Assembly (NCBI GenBank): GCA_041749075.1
Contig: JBGTBY010000024.1
Coordinates: 1 to 64,000 of the forward strand
Direction: 5' to 3'
Source of the DNA: CAMTWZ01 sp041749075
GTDB taxonomy: Bacteria > Bacteroidota > Rhodothermia > Balneolales > HLUCCA01
DNA length: 64,000 nucleotides
Under the pieces are notes generated by a model, which worked only from the letters and a program-made list of their open reading frames with translations, was not told where the DNA came from and did not search any database. Shown here in pieces: positions 7,177 to 15,944 of the stretch; within the stretch, counting starts at the first letter, position 1, and the number at the start of each line of letters is the position of its first letter. The position numbers and the translations under genes are program-made.

Positions 7177-9027
7177 ATGACTTACCTCTCCGTTGAGAAT
7201 CTCTCGAAATCGTTCGGACTCAAAACCCTCTTTTCCGGCCTCACGTTTGGCCTATCCCGTGGCGATAAAACCGCTCTCATTGCCAAAAATGGTACCGGAA
7301 AATCCACATTATTGCGCATCCTTGCCAAGCAGGAACCGCAGGATACCGGCATTCTATCCATCCGAAATGGTCTTCGGATTGGTTATCTCGAACAGGATCC
7401 CGCTCTCGACCCCAAGAAAACCATCCGTGAGTTCATTTCCACTGGCGAATCAGACCTTGTTCGAATCGCTCTGGATTATGAAATCGCTGTAGAGCGTCAG
7501 TCCGAAGATTACAATGAGACCACTCATGCCGCGTTCGAAAAAGCGTTTGCCGCAATGGATGCCGCCAATGCCTGGGATTATGAACAGCGTATGCAGCAGA
7601 TCCTCGGCAAGCTCGACATCCATCACCTGGATCAGAAAATCTCAACACTTTCCGGTGGCGAGCGCAAACGCGTGGCCCTGGCTTTCGTTCTACTCGACAA
7701 ACCCGACCTCCTGATCCTCGATGAGCCTACCAACCATCTCGATGTGCTCATGATCGAGTGGCTCGAAGCCTATCTCATGAAAGAAATGGTGACGTTGCTG
7801 ATGGTGACGCACGATCGCTATTTCCTCGACCGTGTGTGCGATCACATCCTCGAGATCTACAACGGAAACCTGTATCACCACACTGGTAATTATGGCGATT
7901 ACCTCGTTTCGCGCGCCGAACGCGAGCAGATTCTGAGTGTCGATGCCCATAAAGCCGACCGCCTCCTGAAAAAGGAAATGGATTGGATGCGGAAGTCGCC
8001 CCGGGCCCGCACAACGAAATCAAAATCGCGCATCGATGCCTTCTATCGCCTCCAAGACAAAGTCGGAAGCGGCACTACGGAAACCGATATGCAGTTGGAT
8101 ATGAAAATCACCCGCCTCGGCGGACAAGTGCTGGAAGTGGCCAACATCCAAAAACGCTTCGGGGAAAAAGTCATCTTGAATGGCTTCAGTTATTCCTTCA
8201 AACGAGGTGAGCGGATCGGCGTGATTGGCGGAAACGGTGCCGGGAAAAGTACGTTCCTCAATATTCTTACCGGCGCCGAACCAGCCGATTCGGGCACCAT
8301 CGAAACCGGAAGCACCGTCCAATTCGGTCATTATAAGCAGCAGGGACTCACCCTTCCTTCCGACAAACGCGCCATCGATGTATTGAAAGATGTGGCCGAA
8401 GTGATTGAATTGTCGGATGGATCCCGCATCAGCGCGGGTCAATTCCTCGAGCGGTTCCGATTCAATTCCGAAACCCAATACACGCCCATCGGCAAACTCA
8501 GTGGTGGGGAAAAACGCCGACTCGGATTGATGATGGCGCTCCTCCGACATCCTAACTTTTTGATTCTTGATGAACCGACGAATGACTTGGATCTGGAGAC
8601 GCTTCAAATCTTGGAAGAATTTCTGCTCGGATTTGGCGGATGCCTGATCATCGTGAGTCACGATCGATTCTTCATGGATAAGTTAGTCGAGCACTTTTTT
8701 GTGTTCGAAGGAAACGGAGTCGTGCGCGATTTCAACGGATCCTATATGGAATATCGGGCGTTGGCTGATCGCAAAGCCGAGCCTGTCGCGAAAGTTGCCC
8801 CTGTGGCCGCATCCGCCCCCTCAGCCAAACCAGCAAACAAAGACAATCGCAAAGTGAGGGATTTGGAAAAAGCGATCGATGCGCTCGAATTGGAAAAAAG
8901 TTTGCTCGAAACGATGATCGGAAGTGGGGAATTGTCGGATGAGGCCTTGATCGAAACGACGAATCAGTATGGAAAAGTGGCTGCGGAGCTGGAATCGAAA
9001 ATGAATGAATGGATAGAGGCACAATGA
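7177..9027 (+). CDS. uup: ABC-F family ATPase, Uup type
   Basis: A 616-residue soluble protein with two ABC ATPase domains and no membrane helices. The first has Walker A AKNGTGKST (about 36-44), signature LSGGERKRVAL (about 157) and Walker B LLILDEPTNHLD. The second has GGNGAGKST (about 348-356), LSGGEKRRLGL and FLILDEPTNDLD. A C-terminal coiled coil (about 558-616, beginning NKDNRKVRDLEKAI) is the DNA/ribosome-interacting domain typical of Uup. ABC-F proteins act at the ribosome and, for Uup, in genome stability. It is followed by overlapping genes for an NAD(P)-binding protein and an antiporter. Confidence 0.9.
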   Translation: MTYLSVENLSKSFGLKTLFSGLTFGLSRGDKTALIAKNGTGKSTLLRILAKQEPQDTGILSIRNGLRIGYLEQDPALDPKKTIREFISTGESDLVRIALDYEIAVERQSEDYNETTHAAFEKAFAAMDAANAWDYEQRMQQILGKLDIHHLDQKISTLSGGERKRVALAFVLLDKPDLLILDEPTNHLDVLMIEWLEAYLMKEMVTLLMVTHDRYFLDRVCDHILEIYNGNLYHHTGNYGDYLVSRAEREQILSVDAHKADRLLKKEMDWMRKSPRARTTKSKSRIDAFYRLQDKVGSGTTETDMQLDMKITRLGGQVLEVANIQKRFGEKVILNGFSYSFKRGERIGVIGGNGAGKSTFLNILTGAEPADSGTIETGSTVQFGHYKQQGLTLPSDKRAIDVLKDVAEVIELSDGSRISAGQFLERFRFNSETQYTPIGKLSGGEKRRLGLMMALLRHPNFLILDEPTNDLDLETLQILEEFLLGFGGCLIIVSHDRFFMDKLVEHFFVFEGNGVVRDFNGSYMEYRALADRKAEPVAKVAPVAASAPSAKPANKDNRKVRDLEKAIDALELEKSLLETMIGSGELSDEALIETTNQYGKVAAELESKMNEWIEAQ

Positions 9028-9665
9028 ACATTCTTATCACCGGCGCATCGGGTATGGTAGGGGAAGGCGTATTGTTAACCGCGCTTCAAGATCCCGAGAT
9101 CACACGGGTGATCGTGCTGGGACGGCACGCTTGCGGGCACACACATCCCAAACTCACCGAAATCTTGCATCCGGATTTGATGGATGTTTCGCCGATCGCC
9201 GATCAGCTAACCGGCATCGATTCGTGCGCGTTTTGTCTGGGCGTGTCGTCGGTGGGGAAATCCGAAGCTGAGTACACATCCCTCACACACACGCTCACTT
9301 TGGGTATTGCGAGAGTGTTGGCCCAGAACAATTCGAACATGCGATTCTTGTATGTGTCTGGAATCGGGACCGATCGCTCGGAAAAAGGGCGGACGATGTG
9401 GGCGCGGGTGAAAGGCCGGACTGAAAATGATTTGCTCAAGCTTCCGATCCAAGCGTATGGCGTTCGACCTGGATTTTTGCTTCCCATTCCTGGTCAGCTC
9501 CATGCGTTGAAATACTATCGATATGTAAATTGGATGTACCCGGTGCTTCGTGTGCTCGCATCGAAATCTGTCTCTACCTTATCCGAACTCGCTCATACCA
9601 TGATCCGTGTTGCGAAGCACGGGCATTCGAGCGACGTCATCACCGTAACCGATATGCGTTCATGA
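9024..9665 (+). CDS. NAD(P)-binding epimerase-like protein (atypical SDR)
   Basis: A 213-residue protein with the Rossmann motif GASGMVGEG at residues 7-15, followed by features of NAD(P)H-binding/epimerase-like atypical SDRs (CLGVSSVGKSEAEY, YVSGIGTDRS, YGVRPGFLLP). It lacks a clear YxxxK catalytic pair, as many atypical SDRs do. ATG 9024 overlaps the uup stop (ATGA), and its own stop overlaps the antiporter start. Function is not assignable; a quinone-reductase or stress-related dehydrogenase role is possible. Confidence 0.75.
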   Translation: MNILITGASGMVGEGVLLTALQDPEITRVIVLGRHACGHTHPKLTEILHPDLMDVSPIADQLTGIDSCAFCLGVSSVGKSEAEYTSLTHTLTLGIARVLAQNNSNMRFLYVSGIGTDRSEKGRTMWARVKGRTENDLLKLPIQAYGVRPGFLLPIPGQLHALKYYRYVNWMYPVLRVLASKSVSTLSELAHTMIRVAKHGHSSDVITVTDMRS

Positions 9666-10597
9666 CCATCATCCTGTTCATTCTTGGACTCCTCTTTCTT
9701 GTTGCCGGTGCGGAAGCCCTTGTGAGAGGTGCTTCCAGCTTGGCCGGACGTGTCGGAATATCACCGCTCGTGATCGGACTGACGGTAGTCGCCTTCGGCA
9801 CCAGTGCCCCGGAAATGGCTGTGAGTGCGGCCGCCTCGCTGAATGGACAATATGATTTGGCGATGGGAAATGTGGTTGGAAGCAACATCTTCAATGTGCT
9901 GTTCATCTTAGGTGTTTCGGCGCTGATCATGCCATTGGCCGTTTCCGCGCAGTTGATTCGGATTGATGTGCCCTTGATGATCGCTCTGTCGGTACTGCTG
10001 CTGCTTCTCGGATGGGATGGCAACATCCAACAATGGGAAGCGGCCTTGCTGTTCGCCGGAATCGTGATCTACACGGTCTTGCTCATCCGTCAAAGTCGGA
10101 AAGAACATGTGATGAATGTGACACCTTCTGATGTTCCCGCATCCGGTTCGGTTTGGTTGAACGGAGCGTACATCATTGGAGGATTGACACTGCTTGTGTT
10201 GGGTTCTGGATGGTTGGTGGATTCGGCGATCGCCTTTGCCAACTACTTTGGGGTGAGCGAGCGGATCATCGGTCTCACGATCGTCGCAGCGGGAACATCC
10301 CTACCTGAATTGGCCACATCCGTGCTGGCCAGCATCCGGGGCGAGCGGGATATCGCGGTTGGAAACGTGGTCGGAAGCAATATTTTCAATATTCTGGCTG
10401 TGCTGGGGTTATCAGGCATGATATCGCCTATCGGCTTGACCGTGTCCGCATCCACCTTGTCATTCGATCTTCCGGTCATGATTCTTGCGGCGGCCATTTG
10501 CTTGCCGCTGTTCTTCACAGGGTTTAAAATTTCCAGGTGGGAAGGGGGCTTTTTCCTTATGTCTTATATCGCGTACACGTTGTGGCTGATTCGCTGA
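9662..10597 (+). CDS. Calcium/sodium:proton antiporter (CaCA family, YrbG-like)
   Basis: A 311-residue membrane protein of about ten helices with the two inverted alpha-repeats diagnostic of the cation/Ca2+ antiporter superfamily. The first is GLTVVAFGTSAPEMAVS ... GNVVGSNIFNVLFILG; the second is GLTIVAAGTSLPELATS ... GNVVGSNIFNILAVLG. The acidic residues in GTSAPE/GTSLPE bind the ions. ATG 9662 (ATGA overlap) is preferred over an upstream in-frame start that would overlap the previous gene by 130 bp. Its stop abuts the stop of the convergent OsmC gene with no gap. Confidence 0.9.
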   Translation: MTIILFILGLLFLVAGAEALVRGASSLAGRVGISPLVIGLTVVAFGTSAPEMAVSAAASLNGQYDLAMGNVVGSNIFNVLFILGVSALIMPLAVSAQLIRIDVPLMIALSVLLLLLGWDGNIQQWEAALLFAGIVIYTVLLIRQSRKEHVMNVTPSDVPASGSVWLNGAYIIGGLTLLVLGSGWLVDSAIAFANYFGVSERIIGLTIVAAGTSLPELATSVLASIRGERDIAVGNVVGSNIFNILAVLGLSGMISPIGLTVSASTLSFDLPVMILAAAICLPLFFTGFKISRWEGGFFLMSYIAYTLWLIR

Positions 10598-11047
10598 TTA
10601 AAGTCGGATGGTGACAGGAAACTTCATCGAGTTCGCGAGAAAGCATTCGTCATGGGCACGATGATGCAAATCCGGAAGCAGGTGTGATTGGGATGGGTCG
10701 GCAAGGGTCACATCCGGACATAAACCTACTTTCTTGAACACGGTTTTTCCGTTGGAATCAGGACCCATCGAACCGGACGGACGATCGTGATAGGATATCA
10801 CTACCACGCCGGCATCGGCGCATAAGTGAAGAAACCAAAGCATATGGCAAGACGATAGCGCCGCGACGAGCATCTCTTCCGGATTGTGGCGGGACGCATC
10901 GCCACGGAATTGTGGATCTGATGAGCCCAGAATGTCCGCCTTTCCGGGAAAGCGCATCACATGATCGCGCGAATACGCTTTGTATGCGCTGGTTCCGGAG
11001 CCGAGATTGCCGGTCCATTCGAGTTCGAGAGAGTAGGTGTGGGGCAT
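10598..11047 (-). CDS. OsmC-like hydroperoxide reductase
   Basis: A 149-residue OsmC/Ohr-family protein. It shows the family core RHNPEEMLVAALSSCHMLWFL with the peroxidatic cysteine in SSCHM (about residue 87), and a second cysteine in VGLCPDVTL (about 128). These enzymes reduce organic hydroperoxides through a Cys pair. It starts with MPHTYSLELEWTGN, normal for the family, and converges end-to-end with the antiporter gene. Confidence 0.87.
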   Translation of the reverse strand: MPHTYSLELEWTGNLGSGTSAYKAYSRDHVMRFPGKADILGSSDPQFRGDASRHNPEEMLVAALSSCHMLWFLHLCADAGVVVISYHDRPSGSMGPDSNGKTVFKKVGLCPDVTLADPSQSHLLPDLHHRAHDECFLANSMKFPVTIRL

Positions 11048-11190
11048 AATGGTACAAGTCTAGCGATTTTTTTCACAGCTTTTTTTCGGAATGAAACGAG
11101 CTGGAAACGGTGATTCGGGATAAGTAAAAAATGCACATGCTATGATAAAACAGTGACTTGTGTGATTTATTAGTTATTTAAAGAGTTGTA
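11048..11190. other. AT-rich intergenic region upstream of osmC-like gene
   Basis: About 140 bp that must hold the promoter of the OsmC-like gene. Two T-runs (7 and 6 T) are present just upstream of its start. I cannot place promoter boxes with confidence. A 98-bp repeat element follows. Confidence 0.3.
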
Positions 11191-11288
11191 CTGTCCGCAA
11201 GTCTACATAGATACCTAACCGTGAATCTTCGAAATAGGAGGCGATTAATCGATGTATTTGAGAGTAGTTTAGAGAGGCTTGCGGACAG
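11191..11288. repeat. 98-bp CTGTCCGCAAGT inverted-terminal element
   Basis: CTGTCCGCAAGTCTACATAG at the left and TTTAGAGAGGCTTGCGGAC at the right. The right end is nearly identical to that of the copy at 3258-3355 and the length is the same 98 bp. It begins within 3 bp of the stop of the last gene in the ABC exporter operon, so it would be transcribed as the 3' hairpin of that mRNA. Confidence 0.85.
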
Positions 11289-11291
11289 CAT

Positions 11292-12347
11292 CTACCCACT
11301 TTTCCGATACCTCACCACTGCCGCGGTATTCAGCACCACCGCAAAGACCGCCAGTACCACGATCGTCTTCCACACGTCGGCGAAGCCGGCGCCGACGAGC
11401 ATCACCCGGCGCATCAGATCCATGAACCACATCACCGGGTTGAACCAAGTCACGATCTGCGCCCATTCCGGCATGCTGGTCACAGGCGTAAACAGTCCTC
11501 CCATCAAAATAAACACCACGATCATGAACCAGGCCACCAGCATCGCTTGCTGTTGGGTGTCGGCCAAGGTTGAGATGAACAGTCCCAGCCCCAAAATGGC
11601 CAACATGTAGATCATGGCCGCGCCGAAGATCAGCACGAGGCTCCCTTTCACTTCAACCCCGAACAACAAATAGCCAAGTAACAACCCAAACGCGAGTTCA
11701 GCCAATGCGATCACCCAAAACGGCATCAATTTCGCGATGATGAACTGATGTTTGCGGATGGGTGTCACATTCAGCTGTTCCATGGTGCCGAGCTCACGTT
11801 CTCGAACGATGTTCATCGCACTGAGAAAGCCCCCGATCATCGTCACCAGTACCACTAAGATTCCCGGGACCATGTACTGGGCATCATCCAATCTCGGATT
11901 ATGCCGATAGCGCCCCTCAAGCCGAGTCCTGCTTTCCCCCATCACCTGCAAGGTTCCCATCGCATATTGTACCGCAAGATTCGCAGTGAGTCCGTCCACG
12001 GCGTCAACCATCAGTTGCAATTCCGGTTTCTGTTCGAACCCGTTCGGGATGACGACCACCATCCGAGCATCTCCTTGTTGCAAGACATCAAACGCGGCCG
12101 GAGAATTCGTCACCATGCCCGTCAGATCGATGATGTCGCTCGCATCGAGGCGTTGGATCATCTCGCGCGACGCACGGGTCCCATCATTGTCCTGCACCAC
12201 AACCGGAATATTCTTCACATCGAACGTGGCCACATTCACCAAGATCACCAGCTGGACGAGCGGCATCACGAAAATAATGGGCAACATCGCCTTGTTGCGG
12301 AAAATCTGCAGGAACTCTTTGCGGATGAGGAAGCGTAAAATGCGCAT
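11292..12347 (-). CDS. ABC-2 type exporter permease (YbhR-like)
   Basis: A 351-residue ABC-2 permease: one N-terminal membrane helix (residues about 22-40), a large extracytoplasmic domain (about 45-165), then about five helices. It has the family motif REREL(G)TMEQLNVTPI near residues 180-195. It is last in a seven-gene operon, with one base between it and the previous permease gene. In E. coli the equivalent YbhFSR exporter handles drugs and cations; the substrate here is unknown. Confidence 0.88.
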   Translation of the reverse strand: MRILRFLIRKEFLQIFRNKAMLPIIFVMPLVQLVILVNVATFDVKNIPVVVQDNDGTRASREMIQRLDASDIIDLTGMVTNSPAAFDVLQQGDARMVVVIPNGFEQKPELQLMVDAVDGLTANLAVQYAMGTLQVMGESRTRLEGRYRHNPRLDDAQYMVPGILVVLVTMIGGFLSAMNIVRERELGTMEQLNVTPIRKHQFIIAKLMPFWVIALAELAFGLLLGYLLFGVEVKGSLVLIFGAAMIYMLAILGLGLFISTLADTQQQAMLVAWFMIVVFILMGGLFTPVTSMPEWAQIVTWFNPVMWFMDLMRRVMLVGAGFADVWKTIVVLAVFAVVLNTAAVVRYRKSG

Positions 12348-12348
12348 G

Positions 12349-13422
12349 TCAGTCCAAACGGATGTTGAGATTCTTCAGGCTCACGGTGATGAGCGCGACC
12401 GTCATCCCCACCAAAATCAGCGTCTGGGGCCATAATTCGGCGATTCCATTTCCTTTCAGCATGATTCCCCGCACGATGTCCAAGAACCATCGCGCCGGCA
12501 CCATATGACTCAGCGCATATAATGGGGCTGGCATGTTGTCCACAGGATAAATCAAGCCCGATAGCAGGATGGTGGGTAGCAACAATCCCGCTAAAGCCAC
12601 CATCATGGCCACTTGCTGGGTCTTCGCTTTTGTGGAGATCACGATTCCGAGCGCGAGCGCAGTAAGTGTGAAGAGAAAGGCTTCGACAAAAAACAGGGTG
12701 ATGCTACCAATAAAGGGCACGTCAAACACAAACCGCGCAATGAACAGCACGGAGCACACATTCACCAAGGACAAAATCAGATAGGGAATGACTTTTCCCA
12801 AAATGATGTCGACTGGCGACAGCGGCGATGCCAGCAAGGTTTCCATCGTCCCCAGTTCTTTTTCGCGGGTGATGGATATGGATGTCATCAGTGCGGAAAC
12901 CAGCATTAGAATCAGCGCGATGAGTCCCGGCACAAACAGGTTCGCGCTTTTGAGCTGCGGGTTGTACAACATCCGCACGCTCACATTCATGGTCGGACGC
13001 GCATCGCTCAAAATGCTTTGTGTGGCGCCTTGCAACACTTGCGCCATATTCGGGTCGGACGCGTCGGTAATCATCAATATTTCCGCAGTACCGCGGGCGC
13101 GGCGATTCGCGAAATCAGGTCCGAACACAACAACTTGCCGAGCGATTCCCTTCCGAAATAAATCCTCTATCTCGTCTTCGGAATGGATGACGGCCGCAAG
13201 CTTGAAGGTGCCCGATGCGAACAGTTTCCCTGTGAGTTCGCGCGTCACCACATCATTCGATTGGTCCCAAACCGCCAGATCAGCGGATGTGAGTTCGTTG
13301 CGAATCGCATACCCGAACAAAAGGAGTTGGACCACCGGCATGCCGAACAAGATCATCAGCGTGCGTTTATCGCGGAAAATGTGATAGAACTCTTTGCGTA
13401 CGAATCCCCAGAACGCTCTCAT
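12349..13422 (-). CDS. ABC-2 type exporter permease (YbhS-like)
   Basis: A 357-residue paralogue of the neighbouring permease with the same topology and the motif TREKELGTMETLLASPLSP. The extracytoplasmic region has a DxSDPNMAQVLQ-like patch common in YhhJ/YbhS proteins. Its ATG overlaps the stop of the ATPase gene upstream (ATGA). The two permeases probably form a heterodimer. Confidence 0.88.
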   Translation of the reverse strand: MRAFWGFVRKEFYHIFRDKRTLMILFGMPVVQLLLFGYAIRNELTSADLAVWDQSNDVVTRELTGKLFASGTFKLAAVIHSEDEIEDLFRKGIARQVVVFGPDFANRRARGTAEILMITDASDPNMAQVLQGATQSILSDARPTMNVSVRMLYNPQLKSANLFVPGLIALILMLVSALMTSISITREKELGTMETLLASPLSPVDIILGKVIPYLILSLVNVCSVLFIARFVFDVPFIGSITLFFVEAFLFTLTALALGIVISTKAKTQQVAMMVALAGLLLPTILLSGLIYPVDNMPAPLYALSHMVPARWFLDIVRGIMLKGNGIAELWPQTLILVGMTVALITVSLKNLNIRLD

Positions 13423-14135
13423 GATCGCACGCCTCCGCGGGCCAGTTTCACGAACACCTCATCCATCGATGCGGCATTCAAATTGGATTTGAGTTCGGCA
13501 GGTGTTCCGATGGCGGCGATGCGTCCGTCCACCATCATCGCGATGCGGTCGCAGTACTCGGCTTCGTCCATGTAATGTGTGGTCACGAAAAGGGTCACAC
13601 CTCGGTCCGCTTCCTCATAAAGCCGATTCCAGAACTGCCGACGCGTGATGGGGTCCACGCCGCCTGTGGGTTCATCCAAAAACACGATAGCTGGATCGTG
13701 AAGCATCGCCGTCGCGAAACTCACTTTCTGCTTCCATCCCAGAGGAAGTGAGCCTACTAATGATTTCAAACTCGCCGGTTCCATTTCTAACAACTTTTCG
13801 CGGATCTGCTCATCACTCAATCCATAAATCCCGCCAAACAATGTGACATTTTCAGCCACCGTCAGATCTTCATATAAGGAGAACTTCTGACTCATGTATC
13901 CGATTCGGGCTTTCACGCGCTCGGGCTCGCGGTTCACATCATATCCGGCGACCGTCGCGTTGCCGGATGTGGCCACCAATAAGCCAGTAAGCATGCGCAT
14001 GGCTGTGGTTTTTCCGGCGCCATTCGCCCCGAGGAAGCCGAAAATCTCACCTTTTTTCACATCAAACGTGATGTCGTCCACGGCTTTGAACGACCCGAAA
14101 TGCTTGCTTAATCCATTGACTTCAATCACATTCAT
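13419..14135 (-). CDS. ABC exporter ATPase, second subunit (YbhF C-half-like)
   Basis: A 238-residue ABC ATPase: Walker A GANGAGKTT (about 38-46), Q-loop in YMSQKFSLYEDLT, Walker B IVFLDEPTGGVDP, switch H in VTTHYMDEAE. The family signature is altered (LPLGWKQKVSFA in place of LSGGxxQR), as in other C-terminal YbhF halves. ATG 14135 gives an ATGA overlap with the upstream ATPase; a longer frame would overlap it by 130 bp. In E. coli YbhF both ATPase halves are fused; here they are separate genes. Confidence 0.9.
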   Translation of the reverse strand: MNVIEVNGLSKHFGSFKAVDDITFDVKKGEIFGFLGANGAGKTTAMRMLTGLLVATSGNATVAGYDVNREPERVKARIGYMSQKFSLYEDLTVAENVTLFGGIYGLSDEQIREKLLEMEPASLKSLVGSLPLGWKQKVSFATAMLHDPAIVFLDEPTGGVDPITRRQFWNRLYEEADRGVTLFVTTHYMDEAEYCDRIAMMVDGRIAAIGTPAELKSNLNAASMDEVFVKLARGGVRS

Positions 14136-15019
14136 CGGCTCAGCTCCATGAAGACATCTTCGATGCCTGGTTCGATAGAACGGATGATGGTGTCGGATGG
14201 GAGACCGGCGAAATCCATTCCCTCCTCCAGCGCCACATGAACGGTTTCGCCGAACGGCCACGCGCTATGAACGCCGTCCATCCCATCCAATGATTTCAAC
14301 AGCGCATGACGATTCACCGATTTCAACGACCATAGTGGTTTTGGGAAGTGTTTTTTCATGTTTCCGGGCTGATCCACCGCCAGAATCTTACCACTTTTCA
14401 TGAACGCGATGGTATCGCATCGCAAGGCTTCATCCATATAAGGCGTGGAAACGAGAATGGTGAGGCCGTTTTCCTTATATCGGGTGAGCATGTCCCAGAA
14501 TTCGGTTCTGGATACGGCATCCACACCCGTGGTCGGTTCATCGAGAAAGAGAATCTCCGGTTGATGGATGAGGGCGCAGCATAAAGCGAGTTTTTGCTTC
14601 ATACCGCCGCTCAACTGTCCAGCTTTCCGATCTTTGAACGGCTCGATCTGCACATACACATCGCGGATCAACTCATAAGCTGTGCTCATATCGCTTCCGA
14701 ACACCGCTCCGAAAAACTCGATGTTTTCTTTGATGCTGAGATCCTGATACAAAGAAAATCGTCCGGGCATATATCCGAACCGTTTGCGAAGCTCTTTGTA
14801 CTCGCGAACCACATCCAATCCAAGTACGGTGGCGGTGCCGGAATCCGGAAGAAGAAGACTTGTGAGAATTCGGATGAGGGATGTTTTTCCGGCGCCGTCC
14901 GGACCGATGAGTCCGAACAGGCTTCCATCCGCCACGTCCAAGGAAATGTTCTTCAACGCGGCCACATCCCCATAGGATTTGGAGATGGCGTCGACCCGGA
15001 TGGCTGTGGTTAATGTCAT
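14132..15019 (-). CDS. ABC exporter ATPase, first subunit (YbhF N-half-like)
   Basis: A 295-residue ABC ATPase with Walker A GPDGAGKTS (about 38-46), Q-loop region YMPGRFSLYQDLS, signature LSGGMKQKLAL and Walker B EILFLDEPTTGVD. Switch-loop STPYMDEAL has P-Y where a histidine is usual, so its own hydrolysis site may be weakened. About 60 extra C-terminal residues follow the nucleotide-binding domain. It starts 3 bases after the membrane-fusion protein gene and overlaps the next ATPase by ATGA. Confidence 0.9.
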   Translation of the reverse strand: MTLTTAIRVDAISKSYGDVAALKNISLDVADGSLFGLIGPDGAGKTSLIRILTSLLLPDSGTATVLGLDVVREYKELRKRFGYMPGRFSLYQDLSIKENIEFFGAVFGSDMSTAYELIRDVYVQIEPFKDRKAGQLSGGMKQKLALCCALIHQPEILFLDEPTTGVDAVSRTEFWDMLTRYKENGLTILVSTPYMDEALRCDTIAFMKSGKILAVDQPGNMKKHFPKPLWSLKSVNRHALLKSLDGMDGVHSAWPFGETVHVALEEGMDFAGLPSDTIIRSIEPGIEDVFMELSR

Positions 15020-15022
15020 TTT

Positions 15023-15943
15023 TTAGAATCTCACATCCACAGGCATGCCGATTTTTAATGTGCCATCATTCGGAACTCGGATTTCGATCGCATACACGAA
15101 ATTCACACGGTCTTCGCGGGTTTGCAGGTTTCGAGGCGCGAATTCAGCGCGTGAAGCGATGAAATAAATGATGCCGGGAAATTCTTTATAAGATCCATTA
15201 CCACCATCAGACACAACCGTCACGGATTGATTCAATTGCAAGGATGGCAATTGATCGCCGCTCACATAGGCTTTCATGGTCACGGTATCGAGCTTCGCTA
15301 AGCTGAACAGGGGTTTCCCTATTGTGACAAATTCTCCGGGTTCGATGAAGCGGGTGATCACATGTCCGGTGATGGGAGAGTGGACAGATGATCGGTTGAT
15401 GAGATCTTTGTTCTGTGAAATCTGTGCATCGATCACCGTTATTTCGGAACGAAGGGACGCGCGTTGCGGATCCAGACTCTCGATCTGCTTTTGCAAGATG
15501 CGCCACTGTCCCTCCACATCATCGCGTTGCTTCCCGGTCGCCGCGCCACCCTCGACCAACGACGTCAGCCGCTCCCGTTCCACATTCAACACCCCAGCCT
15601 GTTCGCGATACACCGCTTCCTGTGCGTCGATCTGGGCCCGTCGACTCGCCACAGCCGCACGTTGCGCCGTCAGTTGCACGTGGCGCAAACCCAGACTCGT
15701 CGTATCCACCACAGCCAAGAGTTGCCCCGCTTCTGCCGTTGCCCCTTCTTGCACCCCAACCCACACCACCGGACCCGTCGTTTCCGCCGAGACCGTTATT
15801 TCCGTGGCCTCAATGTGCCCATAAGCGTCTGGTTGGGGGCCTTTATCGGCGCACGATGCCATAAATAATGTTAATAGCGCGAGAGCTTGCCCTGAGCGTA
15901 GCGAAGGGTGCGAAGCGCGATGTAAAACTGAAAACCTCTTCAT
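15023..15943 (-). CDS. HlyD-type membrane fusion lipoprotein of ABC exporter (YbhG-like)
   Basis: A 306-residue periplasmic adaptor. After a lipoprotein signal with lipobox FMASC (cysteine about residue 31) come the barrel-sandwich half motif AETTGPVVWVGVQEGATAEAG, a coiled-coil hairpin (about 95-170), the second lipoyl half SPITGHVITRFIEPGE and a beta-barrel. It links the inner-membrane ABC pump to the TolC-like protein encoded just upstream. Residues 11-21 of the signal region (SHPSLRSGQAL) are encoded by an interspersed repeat that also occurs at 42234-42262 and 42461-42497, so the signal peptide is partly repeat-derived. Confidence 0.87.
   Translation of the reverse strand: MKRFSVLHRASHPSLRSGQALALLTLFMASCADKGPQPDAYGHIEATEITVSAETTGPVVWVGVQEGATAEAGQLLAVVDTTSLGLRHVQLTAQRAAVASRRAQIDAQEAVYREQAGVLNVERERLTSLVEGGAATGKQRDDVEGQWRILQKQIESLDPQRASLRSEITVIDAQISQNKDLINRSSVHSPITGHVITRFIEPGEFVTIGKPLFSLAKLDTVTMKAYVSGDQLPSLQLNQSVTVVSDGGNGSYKEFPGIIYFIASRAEFAPRNLQTREDRVNFVYAIEIRVPNDGTLKIGMPVDVRF
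15877..15913. repeat. Interspersed repeat (SLRSGQ-coding type), copy 1, inside a gene
   Basis: Core GAGCTTGCCCTGAGCGTAGC followed by GAAGGGTGCGA. It matches 42461-42497 over 37 bases with a single difference. Here it lies within the signal-peptide region of the membrane-fusion lipoprotein gene and keeps the frame open. Confidence 0.85.
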
Positions 15944-15944
15944 A

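Noticed and set aside
8020..8661. 213-codon minus-strand frame
   Set aside because: It lies wholly inside uup on the other strand and shows no family motif.
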